Source: Yinghuangia elevatio
GTDB taxonomy: Bacteria; Actinomycetota; Actinomycetes; Streptomycetales; Streptomycetaceae
DNA: 64,000 bases
Direction of reading: 5' to 3'
NCBI RefSeq assembly: GCF_040649515.1
Contig: NZ_JBEZFP010000030.1
Coordinates: forward strand, 15,747 to 79,746
In this document: piece by piece, positions 29,010 through 37,850 of the stretch
Numbering within the stretch: the stretch's first letter is position 1
Layout: each line of letters opens with the position of its first letter
Notes under the pieces: generated by a model
Database searches by the model: none
Seen by the model: the letters and a program-made list of their open reading frames with translations, nothing else
What the model was told of the DNA's origin: nothing
Program-made: the position numbers and the translations under genes

Positions 29010-29567
29010 GTGGACGTCTCGTACTTCTGCGGAACACTCGCCGAGCTGAGCGCCGAGCGGCTCTACCGCCTGCTCGCGCTGCGCAGCCAGGTCTTCGTGG
29101 TCGCCCGGCAGCGTGCGCGCCACGAACCCGACGGGCTCGACATCGAGCCCGAGACCCTGCACGTGTGGGGCGAGCGCGACGGCGTACCGATCGCCACGCT
29201 CCGCCTGACCGAGGAGCCGGACGGCATCCTGCGCCTCGGCCGCCTGTGCACCGCGACCGCCGACCGCCGCAAGGGCTACGCCACCACCCTCGTCGAGCAC
29301 GCCGTCGTCCTCGCCGAAGGCCGGCCGATCGTCGCCGACGTGTTCGTCCGGGTCGCGCCGTGGTTCCTGCAACGCGGCTTCACCGCCCTGGGCGGCCGCT
29401 CCGTCGTCGACGGCGAACCGCACATGCACCTGTGCTTCACCCCGGGCCAACAGGTGCCGGCCTACCCCGAGTCCCGCAATGCGACGACGCAGCAGGCCGC
29501 GGCGGCCGTACCGCAATCCGTGGACGCCGGCGGGCAGCCGTACGTCCCGGCCTGGGTCGCCCTGTGA
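29010..29567 (+). CDS. GNAT-family N-acetyltransferase (ElaA-like)
   Basis: A 185-residue protein of the ElaA branch of GNAT acetyltransferases. ALRSQVFVVARQRARHEPDG matches the ElaA start block, LHVWGERDGVPIATLRL the second strand, and LGRLCTATADRRKGYATTLV the acetyl-CoA-binding region with RRKGYA in place of the usual Q/RxxGxG/A. The C-terminal 40 residues (TTQQAAAAVPQSVDAGG) extend beyond the domain. The acceptor substrate is unknown. The GTG start at 29010 is tentative because the ribosome binding site is weak. The stop overlaps the start of a small membrane protein gene. Confidence 0.82.
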   Translation: MDVSYFCGTLAELSAERLYRLLALRSQVFVVARQRARHEPDGLDIEPETLHVWGERDGVPIATLRLTEEPDGILRLGRLCTATADRRKGYATTLVEHAVVLAEGRPIVADVFVRVAPWFLQRGFTALGGRSVVDGEPHMHLCFTPGQQVPAYPESRNATTQQAAAAVPQSVDAGGQPYVPAWVAL

Positions 29568-29731
29568 GCCTCGCCCGGGTGCGGGCCCGAGGCTCAAGCC
29601 GCTGGCGGCCGGTGGACGCGCGCCCCGGCGAGGGATGGGAGGTGCTTCCGCGCCTGCGCTGGGTCGTCCTGGGCGGCGTGGCCGCACTCGTCATGCTGGT
29701 CGTGACGATCGTGGTCGCCCTGCACGGCTGA
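29564..29731 (+). CDS. Small single-span membrane protein
   Basis: A 55-residue protein starting with GTG 29564, which overlaps the GNAT stop as GTGA. An Arg-rich cytosolic segment (ARVRARGSSRWRPVDARPGE) precedes one hydrophobic helix (WVVLGGVAALVMLVVTIVVAL) that ends the protein. Coupling to the upstream gene and a clean hydrophobic C-terminus argue that it is real. I do not recognise a family and cannot assign a function. Confidence 0.6.
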   Translation: MSLARVRARGSSRWRPVDARPGEGWEVLPRLRWVVLGGVAALVMLVVTIVVALHG

Positions 29732-29784
29732 CCCGGACCGGATCAACCACGCCGGACCGGGGCCGAGCCGACCGGGCCCGCGTC

Positions 29785-29813
29785 GAACCGGACACGCGTT
29801 GAACCGGACACGC
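29785..29813. repeat. Short direct repeat between convergent genes
   Basis: GAACCGGACACGC occurs twice, 16 bp apart (29785-29797 and 29801-29813), just past the xseB stop. No clear terminator stem is visible in this gap. It may be a small slippage duplication. Confidence 0.6.
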
Positions 29814-29821
29814 CTGCCCGC

Positions 29822-30070
29822 TCAGTCCTCGGCCGCGTCCTCGGCCTGTGCCTTCATGACCGCGTCGAGGCGCGCCCGCGCGCCGTCGAGCCACTGCCGG
29901 CACACGTTCGCCAGCTTCTCGCCGCGCTCCCACAGCGCAAGCGACTCCTCCAGTGAGATGCCGCCGGTCTCCAGCCGCCGGACGACCTCGACCAGCTCGT
30001 CGCGGGCCTGCTCGTACCCGAGGGACTCCTCGCCGGAGTCGACCGCGGCGTCCACACTCTTCTTGGCCAT
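29822..30070 (-). CDS. xseB: Exodeoxyribonuclease VII small subunit
   Basis: An 82-residue protein matching XseB: LGYEQARDELVEVVRRLETG, GISLEESLALWERGEKLANVC and the C-terminal LDAVMKAQAED. It joins XseA to form exonuclease VII, which degrades single-stranded DNA from both ends in repair. It normally lies directly after xseA, but here 3.7 kb separates them, holding a metalloprotease and gcvH. It starts 20 bp after the protease stop on the same strand, so it may now depend on readthrough from the protease gene or on a promoter inside it. Confidence 0.94.
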   Translation of the reverse strand: MAKKSVDAAVDSGEESLGYEQARDELVEVVRRLETGGISLEESLALWERGEKLANVCRQWLDGARARLDAVMKAQAEDAAED

Positions 30071-30090
30071 GACGCCCAGCCTATGCGCCG

Positions 30091-32985
30091 CTACCGACGC
30101 GCCGGAGTGACGCCGATCAGCGCGCCGCCGTCCGCTCCGAACGGACGCAGGACGCGGACCGACACGCCGTACGCCCGCTCCGGCCCCGGGTCCCCGGTGC
30201 CCAGCACCGACCCGCCGAACGGGACCCCGTAGTGCTCCGGATCGGGCGACCCGTCCGGCTTCACGACCCGCGTCGAGTAGGGCTCGCGGGCCGGCACCAC
30301 CGTGCCGCCGTCCCGGAAGCGGTCGACCGGACGTCCGTCCAAGTACTCCGCACCCGCTGCCCAACCCCGCGAGTCGCTGAACTCGGCCCGCCCGTCCAGA
30401 GCCGGGAAGTCCTGGCACCACTTGCCCTGCGTGTGGCATGCGGTGAACGGCTTGGTCGCCTCCGCCGAGAACGCCGCGTTGGACGACTGCGCGCGGTTCT
30501 CGATGTTCTTGAGCGGGTTGCGGGCGATCGAGTAGTTGGCGCCCGCCTCGCCGCTCCAGCGCAGCGGATCCACGTGCGCGTCCACCAGCAGCACCTGCCC
30601 CTTGGGCCCGTGGCTCGGCGGCGCGTCGAGATTGAACCGCACGCCGTTGTTCTGGTACTCGGCGTCCCGCAGCCACACCAGCAGCCCCGGCACGTTGTAG
30701 GGCACGCGCGCGATCCGCGTCCCCCCGGAGCCGCTTCCACTCGCGGCCCCGCTCTTGACCGTCGTGTACGCGTAGTTCAGCCCCTCGTCGAAGCCGACCG
30801 GCGCCCGCCACTCCAGCAGGTAGTACTGCTCGCGCTCCACCGATCCGGACGTGCGCGACCAACCCGCCCCACGCGTGATCGTCGACGTGCCGAGTACCGC
30901 GCGCCAACCCGCGTCGCCGTTCTCCACGTCGTCGGACCACACCGTCACGCCGTCCGCGATCAACGCGAAGTCGTCGGCGAACCAGCCGCGTTCGGTGAAC
31001 GCGGCGTCCGTCATCGTGGACAGCCGCACCTGGACGGTCTGCCCCGAGTACGCCGTCAGGTCCACACGGTCGTGCCGCCAGCCGCCGCTACTGCCGGTCA
31101 GACCGCTCGTCTTGCGGAACTCCGCGAGGTTGCGGTTGGGGTCGGGGTAGTCGGGCGGCGTCGAGACCAGGTTCCCGGACTCGTCGTGCACCGCGAGCTG
31201 CGTCCACGTCGTGCCGCCGTCCGTCGAGGCCTCGACGAAGCCGTAGTCCCAGTCCTCTTCGATGACGTAGTCGTTCCACATCCACAGCGCCGCGTCGCGG
31301 GCACCGGCCGGGACGGACAGCTCGTGCACGATGGACGTGTCCGCCCACTCCTGGTCGCGTCCGGAGTACCACATGTTCCCGCCGGAGTGCGGTGTCCCGA
31401 TGCGGACCGTCTCCGGCGGCAGGTCGACGCGTACCGAATCGGGCATGCCCCGACGGGGTTTCGCCGCGGCGCCGACGGCCAGGACCTGCTTCGCGTCGCC
31501 GACCCGCACGACCTTGGGGTCGGTCCACCCCAGCACGTACTTCGACCACGCGCCCATGTGGGCGGGCATCGCCTGGAACAGGGGACCGGAGTGCGAACCG
31601 GACGACATCAGGTCCCAGAAGTCGACGTCGGTGTCGCCGCCGCTGAAGTTGTCGTACAGGTCGGGGAGTCCGAGGTCGTGGCCGAACTCGTGGGCGAAGA
31701 CGCCGACTCCGGAGTCCTCCGGCTGCACGATGTAGTTCGCCACCCGCAGGTCCGTGCCCGGCACCGGGTGTCCGCGCAGCACGTTGCTCGCGTGCGCCCA
31801 GATCGCGTACGTCCCCTCCGCACCGCCGCCCGCCGACTTGTCGCGGCCCGCGTGCACCAGCACCAGATGGTCGACGACTCCGTCGGGCTCGCGCAGATTG
31901 CCGTCGTGATCGGCGTCGCCGAGGTCCTCGCGGTCGTAGTCGGACCATGGGAAGTCGGGCCGCGCCGCCGCCAGGGCGTCGACCGCGTCTACAACGAACT
32001 GGCGTACGCCGCGCCGGTTGTCGGGGTGGCCGGTGTTGTCCTGCATGATCGCGCCGCACTTGCCGGCGCCGTACCAGGCCTCGGAGTGCGGCACGGTCAC
32101 CCACCCAGCGGCCTCACCGCCCACGCTGTAGGCGCCCTGGGACATCTCGCGGTACATGTTGCGCATCGTCAGGCCGGTCAGGTCGACGCCGGGGCGGCCG
32201 TCCGGGCCGGTCAGATCGGGGCGTACGCGCTCGGTGAGGCCGCGCTCGGAGTACAGCATCGCGTTGTAGTGCGCGGGCGAGAAGTCCGGCACCCACAGGG
32301 TGTTGTTGTCGTCCGTGCCCGCCGGGTCGGGCAGCAGGTTGTGCTTCGGACCGTTCATGACGGTGCCGGGCGGTTCGGTGACGCAGGTGGGATCCGCCAC
32401 GCTCTTGGGCCTGGCGAAGCCGGAGAAGTCGTCGTTCGCCTGGTCGTTGAACTCGACCAGGATGGTGAGCAACTGCGCCTCGTTGGTGGACGGTCGGCCC
32501 GCGCGCCGGTCGCGCTCCTCGCGCAGCGCGCGCGGACTGCGGCCGGCCGCGGACGCCTCGGCCTCCGCGGCGGCGAGCGCGCGGGCGGCGACCGGGTTGC
32601 CGTCGGCGAACTTCCGGTCCACGTCGTGTGTGTGGCGGAGATGCGTGTTGTCGGGGTGTGTGTCGTCGGGGCGCGTGTCGCGCGGCGTGGGACCGGCCTG
32701 CCCGCCGACCTGCCCACCGGCCTGCCCGCCGACCTGCCCGCCGGGCTGCGCGGCCGGGGTGTTCGCTGCGTCGGGGAGCGAGTCGGGCGGCAGATCGTCG
32801 CGCGCGGCAACGTAGTTGATGTAGTCGTCCGCGGCCGAGGGCTGCCAGACGGCCTGGCTCGCGGATGCCGCCGCCCGGGTGCTGTGCGGCGCGGGGGCCG
32901 CGGCGGCGACGGTGGCCACCGCGATCAGCGGCAGCGCGGCGCGTACGACGGCTCTGCGGACGGTGAACAGCCCGGCACGGCGCAT
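30091..32985 (-). CDS. Secreted M6-family metalloprotease (immune inhibitor A-like)
   Basis: A 964-residue exported protease. The signal peptide (VVRAALPLIAVATVAAAAPAP) is followed by a pro-region with GGQVGGQAGGQVGGQAG repeats. The M6 catalytic domain carries zinc motif HEFGHDLGLPD at residues 432-442, preceded by GVVDHLVLVHAG. The C-terminal half has beta-rich domains (WYSGRDQEWADTSIVHEL, VQVRLSTMTDAAFTERGWF) as in Bacillus InhA and Vibrio PrtV relatives. Such enzymes digest extracellular proteins. It sits between xseA and xseB, which are normally adjacent, so it looks inserted. ATG 32985 was chosen for the signal peptide. Confidence 0.92.
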   Translation of the reverse strand: MRRAGLFTVRRAVVRAALPLIAVATVAAAAPAPHSTRAAASASQAVWQPSAADDYINYVAARDDLPPDSLPDAANTPAAQPGGQVGGQAGGQVGGQAGPTPRDTRPDDTHPDNTHLRHTHDVDRKFADGNPVAARALAAAEAEASAAGRSPRALREERDRRAGRPSTNEAQLLTILVEFNDQANDDFSGFARPKSVADPTCVTEPPGTVMNGPKHNLLPDPAGTDDNNTLWVPDFSPAHYNAMLYSERGLTERVRPDLTGPDGRPGVDLTGLTMRNMYREMSQGAYSVGGEAAGWVTVPHSEAWYGAGKCGAIMQDNTGHPDNRRGVRQFVVDAVDALAAARPDFPWSDYDREDLGDADHDGNLREPDGVVDHLVLVHAGRDKSAGGGAEGTYAIWAHASNVLRGHPVPGTDLRVANYIVQPEDSGVGVFAHEFGHDLGLPDLYDNFSGGDTDVDFWDLMSSGSHSGPLFQAMPAHMGAWSKYVLGWTDPKVVRVGDAKQVLAVGAAAKPRRGMPDSVRVDLPPETVRIGTPHSGGNMWYSGRDQEWADTSIVHELSVPAGARDAALWMWNDYVIEEDWDYGFVEASTDGGTTWTQLAVHDESGNLVSTPPDYPDPNRNLAEFRKTSGLTGSSGGWRHDRVDLTAYSGQTVQVRLSTMTDAAFTERGWFADDFALIADGVTVWSDDVENGDAGWRAVLGTSTITRGAGWSRTSGSVEREQYYLLEWRAPVGFDEGLNYAYTTVKSGAASGSGSGGTRIARVPYNVPGLLVWLRDAEYQNNGVRFNLDAPPSHGPKGQVLLVDAHVDPLRWSGEAGANYSIARNPLKNIENRAQSSNAAFSAEATKPFTACHTQGKWCQDFPALDGRAEFSDSRGWAAGAEYLDGRPVDRFRDGGTVVPAREPYSTRVVKPDGSPDPEHYGVPFGGSVLGTGDPGPERAYGVSVRVLRPFGADGGALIGVTPARR

Positions 32986-33320
32986 GGCAGCCCCTACGGA
33001 TCGGAGTCCAGAGCCCGAACGTAAGCGCGCCTCGGGGCCGAAAGGGGCACCGCGCCGAGAGCCCGTCCGTGATCCACCCGAACGGACGACAACTAGTCGG
33101 ACAAATGGTTGGACGCGGGGTCGGACGACCACCCCGGCAGGGCCGGGGGGTCGATGCGATTATCCGGCAACTCCCGTTGTGACGAAGGGAAATGGCAGGG
33201 ATTCGTCCGTTCGGGTGGGTGTCCTGTTCGGCGCTACCCAACGCCGTCGCCGGTGCCGCATGCTCGGCGTCAAGCCGGTGTTCGACCCGGCGTCCACGAC
33301 GAGGCGCTCTGGAGGCAGGC
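32986..33320. other. Divergent intergenic region between M6 protease and gcvH
   Basis: 335 bp without a supported gene. It must hold the promoters of the protease (minus) and gcvH (plus). I looked for a glycine riboswitch ahead of gcvH and saw no convincing conserved core. GGAGG at 33311 is the gcvH ribosome binding site. Confidence 0.6.
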
Positions 33321-33719
33321 TTGCCGGACATCCCGGAAGACCGTTCGTACACGAAGGACCACGAGTGGGCGCAGCAGGCCCAGGCGGGGCGCTGGCGCAT
33401 CGGCCTCACCGACTTCGCGCAGCGCCAGCTCGGCGACGTCGTCTACGTGGAACTCCCGGCAACGGGAGTCAAGTTGGACGCGAACGAGCCGCTGGGCAGC
33501 GTCGAGTCCGTCAAGGCGGTCTCGGAGATCTACATGCCGCTGGGCGGCACCGTCACGGCCGTGAACGACACGCTCGCCGACAGCCCGGAGCAGGTCAACG
33601 AGGACCCGTACGGCGACGGCTGGCTCATCGAGTGCACGCCCTCCGGTGCCGTGAACGAGGACGGACTCCTGACCGCCGCCGAGTACGCCGAGTACGTCCG
33701 CCGGGAGTCCGAGGAGTAG
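33321..33719 (+). CDS. gcvH: Glycine cleavage system H protein
   Basis: A 132-residue lipoyl-carrier protein. YTKDHEWAQQ, GLTDFAQRQLGDVVYVELP, and the lipoylation site SVESVKAVSEIYMPLGG with Lys65 are all present, as is the NEDPYGDGWL C-terminal block. H protein shuttles the aminomethyl group between GcvP, GcvT and GcvL. None of those genes is in the window, so this is an orphan that could serve lipoate transfer or a distant glycine cleavage system. I chose TTG 33321 because GGAGG lies five bases upstream and the family begins at this point. Confidence 0.92.
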   Translation: MPDIPEDRSYTKDHEWAQQAQAGRWRIGLTDFAQRQLGDVVYVELPATGVKLDANEPLGSVESVKAVSEIYMPLGGTVTAVNDTLADSPEQVNEDPYGDGWLIECTPSGAVNEDGLLTAAEYAEYVRRESEE

Positions 33720-33791
33720 CCGCCCGGCCAAGACGGGGCGGCGGACCTCGGCCCAGGAGTGGGGCCCGGCCCAGGAGTGGCTGCCGGGGCC

Positions 33792-35003
33792 TCACTCCCC
33801 GGCGACCACCACGCTCAGGCGGCCCGACGCGAGCCGGGCGGTCAGCTTCTCGCCCGGCTCGACCTCGTCCGGGCTGCGGACCGCCTGGCCGTTCTCCTTC
33901 TGCAGTACGGCGTACCCGCGCTCCAGCGTCGCCGCCGGGGACAGCGCGACGACGCGCGCCCGGGTGTGCTCCAGGTCCGTCGCCGCGTGGTCCAGCCGGT
34001 GCCGCAGCGTCCGCCGCGAGCGGTCGACCAGGGCCTCGACCTCCTCCTCGCGCACCTCGACCATGCCGTACGGATGCGCGAGCACCGGGCGGCTGCGCAC
34101 CGACGCAAGCCCGTGCTCCTCGCGCTCGACGCGCATCGCGATGGTGTGGCGCGCACGGTCGCGGAGCTGGTGCACGCGCGCCATCTCCTCGCCGACGTCC
34201 GGGACGACCTTCTTCGCGGCGTCGGTCGGGGTCGACGCGCGCAGGTCGGCGACCAGGTCGAGCAGCGGGGTGTCGGGCTCGTGGCCGATCGCGCTGACGA
34301 CGGGGGTGGCGCAGCGGAAGACCGTACGCACCAACTGCTCGTCGGAGAAGGGCAGCAGGTCCTCGACACTGCCGCCACCGCGGGCCACGACGATGACGTC
34401 GACGGACGGATCGGCGTCCAGTTCCTCGACCGCGGTGACGACCTGCGACACGGCGTGCGCCCCCTGGACCGCGACGTTGCGCACCACGAAGCGGACGGCC
34501 GGCCACCGCCGCCGCGCGTTCTCCAGCACGTCGCGCTCGGCCGCGCTCGCCCGGCCGCAGACCAGCCCGACGCGGTGCGGCAGGAACGGCAGGGGCTTCT
34601 TGTGCCGCGGGTCGAACAGGCCTTCGGTGGTGAGCGTCCGCTTCAGCTGTTCGATGCGGGCCAGCAGCTCGCCGATGCCGACCGGCCGGATCTCCGTCGC
34701 GCGCAGGGAGAGCGTGCCGCGCCCCTTGTACCACTCGGGCTTCGCGTACACGACCACGCGCGCGCCCTCCGAGACCACCTCGCTCACCGCGTCGAAAACG
34801 CGGCGGAAACAGGTCACCGAGATCGACACGTCGGCCGACGGGTCGCGGAGCGTGAGGAACACGACACCCGCTCCGGGACGGCGGCTCAGCTGGGTGATCT
34901 GGCCCTCGACCCAGACGGATCCGAGTCGGTCGATCCAACCCCCGATGAGGCGCGAGATCTCCGATACGGGGATAGGGGATTCCGCAGAGGTGGTCAGCGC
35001 CAT
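33792..35003 (-). CDS. xseA: Exodeoxyribonuclease VII large subunit
   Basis: A 403-residue XseA. The N-terminal OB fold (SRLIGGWIDRLGSVWVEGQI, ADVSISVTCF) binds single-stranded DNA. The catalytic domain has VGLVCGRASAAERDVLENAR, VDVIVVARGGGSVEDLLPFSD and VSAIGHEPDTPLLDLVADLRA, with conserved Asp and Gly residues. A helical C-terminus ends with RGYAVLQKENGQAV. Its partner XseB is displaced 3.7 kb downstream. It diverges from ispH with a promoter gap of 92 bp. ATG 35003 gives normal family length. Confidence 0.96.
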   Translation of the reverse strand: MALTTSAESPIPVSEISRLIGGWIDRLGSVWVEGQITQLSRRPGAGVVFLTLRDPSADVSISVTCFRRVFDAVSEVVSEGARVVVYAKPEWYKGRGTLSLRATEIRPVGIGELLARIEQLKRTLTTEGLFDPRHKKPLPFLPHRVGLVCGRASAAERDVLENARRRWPAVRFVVRNVAVQGAHAVSQVVTAVEELDADPSVDVIVVARGGGSVEDLLPFSDEQLVRTVFRCATPVVSAIGHEPDTPLLDLVADLRASTPTDAAKKVVPDVGEEMARVHQLRDRARHTIAMRVEREEHGLASVRSRPVLAHPYGMVEVREEEVEALVDRSRRTLRHRLDHAATDLEHTRARVVALSPAATLERGYAVLQKENGQAVRSPDEVEPGEKLTARLASGRLSVVVAGE

Positions 35004-35095
35004 GCGGCCACATTACGGGTCGGGACCGACACTTTGGGTGGACGGGGCCGCTCGGCCGCCGACCGGAGCGCAGGCACCCCCGTACCATGGACGGC

Positions 35096-36073
35096 ATGAC
35101 TGAGGTCGCTCCGCAAACCCGCCGCGTCCTGCTCGCCGCCCCCCGTGGGTACTGCGCGGGCGTGGACCGGGCCATCGTCACCGTCGAGAAGGCCCTGGAG
35201 CTCTACGGGCCGCCGGTCTATGTCCGCCACGAGATCGTGCACAACAAGTACGTCGTCGAGACGCTCCGCAAGCGCGGTGCGATCTTCGTCGACGAGGCGT
35301 ACGAGGTGCCCGAGGACGCCACGGTGATCTTCTCGGCGCACGGAGTGGCCCCGGTCGTGCACGAGCAGGCCGCCGAGCGCCGCCTCAAGACCATCGACGC
35401 GACCTGCCCGCTGGTCACCAAGGTCCACAAGGAAGCCGTGCGCTACGCCGAGGACGGCTACAACATCCTCCTCATCGGCCACGAGGGCCACGAAGAGGTC
35501 GTCGGCACGATGGGCGAGGCACCCGAGAGCATCACGCTCGTCGACGGCCCGAAGGACGTCGCGAACATCGAGGTGAGCGACCCGTCCAAGGTGGTGTGGC
35601 TGTCGCAGACCACGCTGTCGGTCGACGAGGCCATGGCCACGGTCGGCGCGCTGAAGGAGAAGTTCCCGCTGCTGGAGAGCCCGCCCAGCGACGACATCTG
35701 CTATGCGACGCAGAACCGCCAGATCGCGGTCAAGCAGATCGCCGCGGAGGCGGACCTGATCATCGTGGTCGGCTCGAAGAACTCTTCGAACTCGGTGCGG
35801 CTGGTCGAGGTCGCGCTGGAGGCCGGTGCGGGCGCGTCGTACCTGGTCGACGGGGCCGACGAGATCGACGCGGCGTGGCTGGACGGGGTCGGCACGATCG
35901 GCGTGACGAGCGGGGCCTCGGTGCCCGAGGTGCTGGTCGACGGTGTTCTGGAGTGGCTGGCCGGGCAGGGCTTCGACGACGTGCGCGTGCACACCGCGAT
36001 GGAGGAGCGCCTGGCGTTCTCGCTGCCGCAGGAGCTCCGCCGCGACCTGAAGGCGGCCGGGCAGCAGGCCTGA
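35096..36073 (+). CDS. ispH: 4-hydroxy-3-methylbut-2-enyl diphosphate reductase
   Basis: A 325-residue IspH (LytB) that makes IPP and DMAPP in the last step of the MEP isoprenoid pathway. Three conserved cysteines for the [4Fe-4S] cluster are visible: Cys20 (GYCAGVDRA), Cys104 (ATCPLV) and Cys202 (DICYAT). Also present are SAHGVAP, TSGASVPE and VVGSKNSSNS, which contact substrate. ATG 35096 is my choice; ATG 35087 would add three residues. A strong terminator follows 130 bp downstream. Confidence 0.96.
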   Translation: MTEVAPQTRRVLLAAPRGYCAGVDRAIVTVEKALELYGPPVYVRHEIVHNKYVVETLRKRGAIFVDEAYEVPEDATVIFSAHGVAPVVHEQAAERRLKTIDATCPLVTKVHKEAVRYAEDGYNILLIGHEGHEEVVGTMGEAPESITLVDGPKDVANIEVSDPSKVVWLSQTTLSVDEAMATVGALKEKFPLLESPPSDDICYATQNRQIAVKQIAAEADLIIVVGSKNSSNSVRLVEVALEAGAGASYLVDGADEIDAAWLDGVGTIGVTSGASVPEVLVDGVLEWLAGQGFDDVRVHTAMEERLAFSLPQELRRDLKAAGQQA

Positions 36074-36202
36074 CCGTTTCTGGCTCCCTTGGCCTGGCTC
36101 CCTTGGCCTGGCCCCTGGGGCGTGAACCCGGATCTTGAGTCCTCGCCCCGAGAGTTGGGGGAGGACGGACCGCCAACTGCACAAAGATTCCGCGGACTTC
36201 AC

Positions 36203-36261
36203 AGGCCCGCGTGAACGCAGGCGCCGACGAACCCGGCGTCGGCGGTCACGCGGGCCTTTTG
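36203..36261. terminator. Bidirectional terminator between ispH and DUF6542 gene
   Basis: AGGCCCGCGTGA (36203-36214) pairs with TCACGCGGGCCT (36246-36257), with an inner GCCGACG/CGTCGGC stem, and is followed by TTTT on the plus strand. It lies between convergent genes and should stop ispH transcription. Confidence 0.88.
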
Positions 36262-36314
36262 TTCATGACCACCGCCGCTTCCGGTACGCGGTGTTGCCGC
36301 GCCCGCGAAGCCCG

Positions 36315-37214
36315 CTACGGCCTTCTCGGTCCTCCCGGCGCTTGCGGACCGCCGCCGGCGGACCGCCGTCGCGTCGCCTCGCGGTCCGCCCGGAAGCGGA
36401 CGAGGGCGATCGCCGCGGCCAGGGCCGTCCCGCTCCACAACACGCCGGCCTTGAAGGTCAGCGCCGTGAACATGTCCAGCATGGTCCGGACCACGAAGCC
36501 CTCGCCGTTGTCGCTCGGGAAGAAAAGACTGAGCGCCAGTATGGTCAGCGCGAACGCGAGCGGCGGCGCGATCACCGCCGCCGCCAGGTCGCGCATCCGC
36601 GTCTTGGCCGCGACCACCGCGCAAGTCGCGAGGAAGACCACGGCGAACGGCGCACCCAGGGTGCCGGTGAGCATGCGGTCGAGCACGCCGCCGACCAGGG
36701 TGACCCCGGACGCCACGACCAGCGCACCTGGCGCGGTCAGCCCCGTGGCGGCGGCCGGGCGACGGCGTTGCGCGGGGCGGCCGTTGCCCGGGCCCGGCCT
36801 GCCACCGGGGCCGCCGGGGCTCTGACGTACGCGCCCCCGACCGCTGGTCACCGACGGAGCGGCGGGCGGGGACGCGGGGGGCTCGGACGCCGCCGGTCCA
36901 CCCCACCCGGGCTCCGCCGGCCGCGACTGCGGCTGCGCCGAACGCGCTGTCTGGCCCGCATGCGGGGGCTGAGGAGGTTGCGACGGTTGAGGCGGCCGGC
37001 CCGCGCCGGCTCCCGGCGCATCGGCTCGGTCGGGGTGTCCGGGCGGTCCTTGGCCGGCTGCCCCTGGCCCGGGAGTGCCGGGTTCGGGTGACTCCCCGCT
37101 TGACGGTCGTCGTCGGCGCACCGGCTCACCCCGCCCAGGCGCGGGTACGGGACGCCGCCCCTGCGGGGGACGCCCGGCCGCCGATGGGCGGGGTGCTCGG
37201 CTGCGCTGTTCCAC
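36315..37214 (-). CDS. DUF6542 membrane protein
   Basis: A 299-residue protein. The first 155 residues are Pro/Gly/Arg-rich and disordered. Four hydrophobic segments then follow (APGALVVASGVTLVGGVLD, PFAVVFLATCAVVAAK, AAAVIAPPLAFALTILALSLFF, AGVLWSGTALAAAIALV), as in the DUF6542 family found next to ispH in Streptomyces. It ends in a short basic tail. The function is unknown; I infer it is a cell-envelope protein. The start codon is GTG 37214, which lacks a strong ribosome binding site. Confidence 0.8.
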   Translation of the reverse strand: MEQRSRAPRPSAAGRPPQGRRPVPAPGRGEPVRRRRPSSGESPEPGTPGPGAAGQGPPGHPDRADAPGAGAGRPPQPSQPPQPPHAGQTARSAQPQSRPAEPGWGGPAASEPPASPPAAPSVTSGRGRVRQSPGGPGGRPGPGNGRPAQRRRPAAATGLTAPGALVVASGVTLVGGVLDRMLTGTLGAPFAVVFLATCAVVAAKTRMRDLAAAVIAPPLAFALTILALSLFFPSDNGEGFVVRTMLDMFTALTFKAGVLWSGTALAAAIALVRFRADREATRRRSAGGGPQAPGGPRRP

Positions 37215-37268
37215 AAAGCCACGGTATGTGGTGAACCACGGACAAAGGGGTGAAGAACACGCGCATCC

Positions 37269-37850
37269 TCAGCTGATCCGAACGGAGCCACCCGGGTGGC
37301 CGGTGTGGCCGGGCCCCTCGTCGCCAGGGCCGTCGGCGGACTCGCCGGGGAGCCGCGGCAGGGTCGGCGACGAGGGTGACGAACGTGCCGACGCCTTCGA
37401 TGACAACTGCGCCGACGATTGCGCCGACGACTGCGCCGACGACTGTGGGACCGACTGCCCGGAAGACAGCGGGGACCACGCATACGCCCTGCCGTCGAAC
37501 GGCGGCAGCGAACGCAGCCGGTTCCCCTCCGCCGCGGAGGCGACCAGCTCCGGAGCGGACAACGCCCGCCCCGTCTGCTCGACCCGCGACGGTACCGCGA
37601 GGTCGTCCTCGACCATGCGCAGGTCGCGCATCCGCCGCGCGCCGACGAGCACACGCGCCTCCCGCGAACCCGCCGTGCGGTTGTCCGCACCGACCGCGCC
37701 GGTCAGCGACCGTCCGCCGTCGGTGCCGACCGAAGCCGGCTCGCGGATCGGATCCCCCGCGATGCGGAACCGGTGGTCGGCAAGCTCCAGGAACGGCGCG
37801 CTGCCGCGCGCGAGTGCGTCGGCGGACAGCACCCGGAAGCGCTCGCTCAT
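37269..37850 (-). CDS. Hypothetical protein, coupled to a small membrane protein
   Basis: A 193-residue soluble-looking protein with no membrane segment. The N-terminal half has FRVLSADALARGSAPFLELADHRFRIAGDP and EARVLVGARRMRDLRMVEDD, with no motif I recognise. The C-terminus is low-complexity, including SAQSSAQSSAQ and Pro/Ser/Gly-rich sequence. ATG 37850 overlaps the stop of the upstream small gene as ATGA, so the pair is translated together. I cannot assign a function. Confidence 0.65.
   Translation of the reverse strand: MSERFRVLSADALARGSAPFLELADHRFRIAGDPIREPASVGTDGGRSLTGAVGADNRTAGSREARVLVGARRMRDLRMVEDDLAVPSRVEQTGRALSAPELVASAAEGNRLRSLPPFDGRAYAWSPLSSGQSVPQSSAQSSAQSSAQLSSKASARSSPSSPTLPRLPGESADGPGDEGPGHTGHPGGSVRIS

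Noticed and set aside
33100..33320. Glycine riboswitch ahead of gcvH
   Set aside because: I could not find the conserved tandem aptamer core or an expression platform; a covariance-model search would be needed to revisit this.
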